6,894 nt of DNA from Pseudomonadota bacterium. Its GTDB lineage: Bacteria; Pseudomonadota; Gammaproteobacteria; Steroidobacterales; Steroidobacteraceae. Shown one piece after another: positions 5,230 through 6,894 of this stretch (positions are counted from its first letter, which is position 1; the number at the start of each line of letters is the position of its first letter). The notes beneath the pieces are model-generated. The model was not told the DNA's origin. It worked only from the letters and a program-made list of their open reading frames with translations, and ran no database searches. Made by a program: the position numbers and the translations under genes. Location of the stretch: contig JAJZLX010000152.1 in the NCBI GenBank assembly GCA_021850555.1, forward strand, positions 1 through 6,894, in the 5' to 3' direction.

Positions 5230-6894
5230 TCAGCGTAGATGATAGCGGATGGTTGCATAGACATAACGCCCGCGCGGATCGCCGTACGTGAGGTCGTATC
5301 CGCCGACGAAGTTGTTGGCAATCGATGCGTAGTTGGCGTATGGCGGATTCTGGTTGAACAGGTTAATGACGCCGATCGTGAAGTCGAAATGCCGCACTGC
5401 GGTGTAAGACGCCTGGGCGTCGATCGTATCGTATGCCGAGACGTGGCGCGGCACCTGCGTGATCGTCGAGGGCAGATCCCGATACGGCTCCTGATAGTTC
5501 TGGGTCACGGCAATTCCCCACGACGGAGCGGTGTAGCCAATCGTCAACGTGTGACGCCACCGCACGATCACCCCGCCGGCCTCTCCGACCTGCGACAGGC
5601 CTATGTTGATCACATTGGTCCACGTGCCGTTATAGTTCTGGACGGCGTACTTGTAGAAGTATGCGCCGTTGCCGCGCACGAAAAGCTCGCCGGACCCGAG
5701 CCGCTTGTCGTAGCTCAGGGTGATGTCGAGGCCGCTCAGGTAGGTCTTGAACAGATTCTGATTGGTCTGGCTGATCGAGACGATGTTTCCGGCGGCATTG
5801 CGCGTGACGAAGCGCGAGAATTCCGTGGCGGTCTGCGCATTCTCCAGAATCACCGTGTACGGCAGGCCGCCGTCGACGATTTCGTTGCGCAGATAGATCC
5901 AGAACGAGTCTAGGTCCAGGCGCAGATTCCGCGCCGGCTCGAGCACGGTACCCAGTGTGTAGTTGATCGATTTTTCCGGCTTGAGGTTCGGATTGCCGCC
6001 GGTGATGGTCGTGAATTGCTCGCTACAGGACGGATTGTTGGCGTTGAATACCGGGCATTGAATGGGATCCCGCGTCCCATTCGAGGTGACGCTGAACGTT
6101 TCGGGCGCGTAGAGATCGGTGAGCGATGGCGCGCGGAAGCCCGTTCCAGCCGAGCCGCGCAGCTGCAGCCAGCGCAGGGGGCGCCAATGCAGCCAAAGTT
6201 GCGGATTGACCGTGTTGCCGACCTTCTGATAGTGGTCCCAGCGCACCGCGACGTCGGCCTGCAGCGAATGAACGATGTAACCGTTCAGCTCGAAGTAGGC
6301 GGCTTGTGCGGTGCGTGCCGAGGATTCCGGCAGCGAGTTGCCGCCAAGACCCGCGACGTCGCCCTGCTGCAAGACCAATGCCGGGGAATAATCGAAGGTC
6401 TCCCGGCGCACCTCGGCACCGACCGCGAGCCGCAGCGGACCGCCCGGCAGCTCGGCGATCTTGCGGGTGGCGCTGGCGTCAAGACTGGTGAGGGAGGTCT
6501 TCGAGGAGTAGTCCTGGCCGACGAAATCGGCCGCCTTGGCCTGCGCGAGCGCGCTGGCATTCTGTGTGGGCCCGAAGGGATTGATGACACCGGAATCGAG
6601 CAGCGGCATGATCGAGGCGTACAGCGGCCATCCGGTCTCGAGGTTGTCGTACAGTCCGACTTGGCCGTAGAGCAACGACGCATCGTAGTGCCACGCGTCG
6701 ACAGTGCCCTTCACACCGCCCACCACGCGCACCGTATTCGATGTGTCCAGGGTCTGCCGGATGCCATTGGCGAAGTCGCGGTAGATCAGGTTCAGGGGCT
6801 GGCCGGCAAGGCCGTGCGCGTCCGCCCACGCGGTCGGGTAGTACGGGCTGGTGGGTGGCAGCAGGAAAGCGCCCTGGCCCGGTTGGGCATCGGG
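5230..6894 (-). CDS. TonB-dependent outer-membrane receptor, 5' end outside window
   Basis: C-terminal 554 residues of an outer-membrane beta-barrel that imports a ligand using TonB/ExbBD energy. The frame is open from the right edge of the window; the signal peptide, TonB box and most or all of the plug lie outside it. The GTG at 6732 is internal, since 54 in-frame codons precede it with receptor-like content (LPPTSPYYPTAW, LNLIYRDFANG). Barrel hallmarks, counted from the window edge, are GTGFRAPSLTDLY (250-262) and GGNPNLKPEKSINYTLG (299-315). The barrel strands that follow alternate in pattern, including IGVINLFNQNPPY near the end, and the protein finishes RGRYVYATIRYHLR. The aromatic-rich last strand fits recognition by the BAM complex, though the final residue is Arg rather than the usual Phe. 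Cys280 and Cys290 in a predicted extracellular loop could form a disulfide. The substrate cannot be read from the sequence. The propeller gene follows closely, pointing to a shared transcript. Confidence 0.93.
   Translation of the reverse strand, partial: PDAQPGQGAFLLPPTSPYYPTAWADAHGLAGQPLNLIYRDFANGIRQTLDTSNTVRVVGGVKGTVDAWHYDASLLYGQVGLYDNLETGWPLYASIMPLLDSGVINPFGPTQNASALAQAKAADFVGQDYSSKTSLTSLDASATRKIAELPGGPLRLAVGAEVRRETFDYSPALVLQQGDVAGLGGNSLPESSARTAQAAYFELNGYIVHSLQADVAVRWDHYQKVGNTVNPQLWLHWRPLRWLQLRGSAGTGFRAPSLTDLYAPETFSVTSNGTRDPIQCPVFNANNPSCSEQFTTITGGNPNLKPEKSINYTLGTVLEPARNLRLDLDSFWIYLRNEIVDGGLPYTVILENAQTATEFSRFVTRNAAGNIVSISQTNQNLFKTYLSGLDITLSYDKRLGSGELFVRGNGAYFYKYAVQNYNGTWTNVINIGLSQVGEAGGVIVRWRHTLTIGYTAPSWGIAVTQNYQEPYRDLPSTITQVPRHVSAYDTIDAQASYTAVRHFDFTIGVINLFNQNPPYANYASIANNFVGGYDLTYGDPRGRYVYATIRYHLR

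Noticed and set aside
3825..5291. Plus-strand open frames of 220 and 241 codons antisense to the propeller gene
   Set aside because: Arg- and Val-rich translations without domains, fully opposite a gene with seven recognisable repeats.
5166..5321. N-terminal extension of the propeller protein to an in-frame start at 5321
   Set aside because: It would overlap the receptor's C-terminal coding region and bury the signal peptide 52 residues inside; the ATG at 5165 has a Shine-Dalgarno.
6730..6732. GTG at 6732 as the receptor start
   Set aside because: The frame stays open to the window edge with receptor-like residues upstream, so the gene is cut by the window rather than starting here.
1..6894. 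Mobile elements, CRISPR arrays, phage genes, toxin-antitoxin or defence systems
   Set aside because: No transposase or integrase motifs, terminal inverted repeats, repeat-spacer pattern or defence domains were seen; all long frames are accounted for by the five genes listed.

Overview
The window is ordinary-looking chromosomal DNA from a high-GC Gram-negative bacterium. A Gammaproteobacterium of the Xanthomonadales/Nevskiales/Steroidobacterales type is the best guess. It combines type IV minor pilin genes, a secreted S46 dipeptidyl-peptidase and a large TonB-dependent receptor, all typical of that group. No rRNA or other phylogenetic marker is present, so this placement is inference.

Layout: (1) 1-1084, minus strand: the start of a type IV pilus minor-pilin operon. 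A GspH/FimT-family pseudopilin gene (428-1084) is followed by pilV (428 to beyond the left edge), with stop and start overlapping as TGATG. (2) 1085-1397: a divergent intergenic region with a CRP-like palindrome on the pilin side, a short perfect palindrome, and a weak promoter candidate for the peptidase. (3) 1398-3479, plus strand: a complete secreted S46 serine dipeptidyl-peptidase with its catalytic His, Asp and Ser and a glycine at the specificity position, as in DPP7. (4) 3480-3551: a convergent intergenic gap with two GC-rich hairpins, probably a bidirectional terminator. (5) 3552-6894, minus strand: a TonB-dependent outer-membrane receptor (5' end outside the window), then after 64 bases a secreted, cysteine-rich protein with seven LVIVD-type repeats, predicted to be a seven-bladed beta-propeller.

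How the genes work together: fimT-like and pilV supply minor pseudopilins that prime or cap type IV pili. The peptidase should release dipeptides in the periplasm. The receptor and propeller protein are probably co-transcribed and may form an uptake or surface-binding unit for an unidentified ligand. Nothing in the sequence links the pilin operon functionally to the other genes. No mobile element, CRISPR array, tRNA or rRNA was seen. The least characterised part is the receptor/propeller pair. The most useful regulatory observation is the CRP-like site ahead of the pilin operon.
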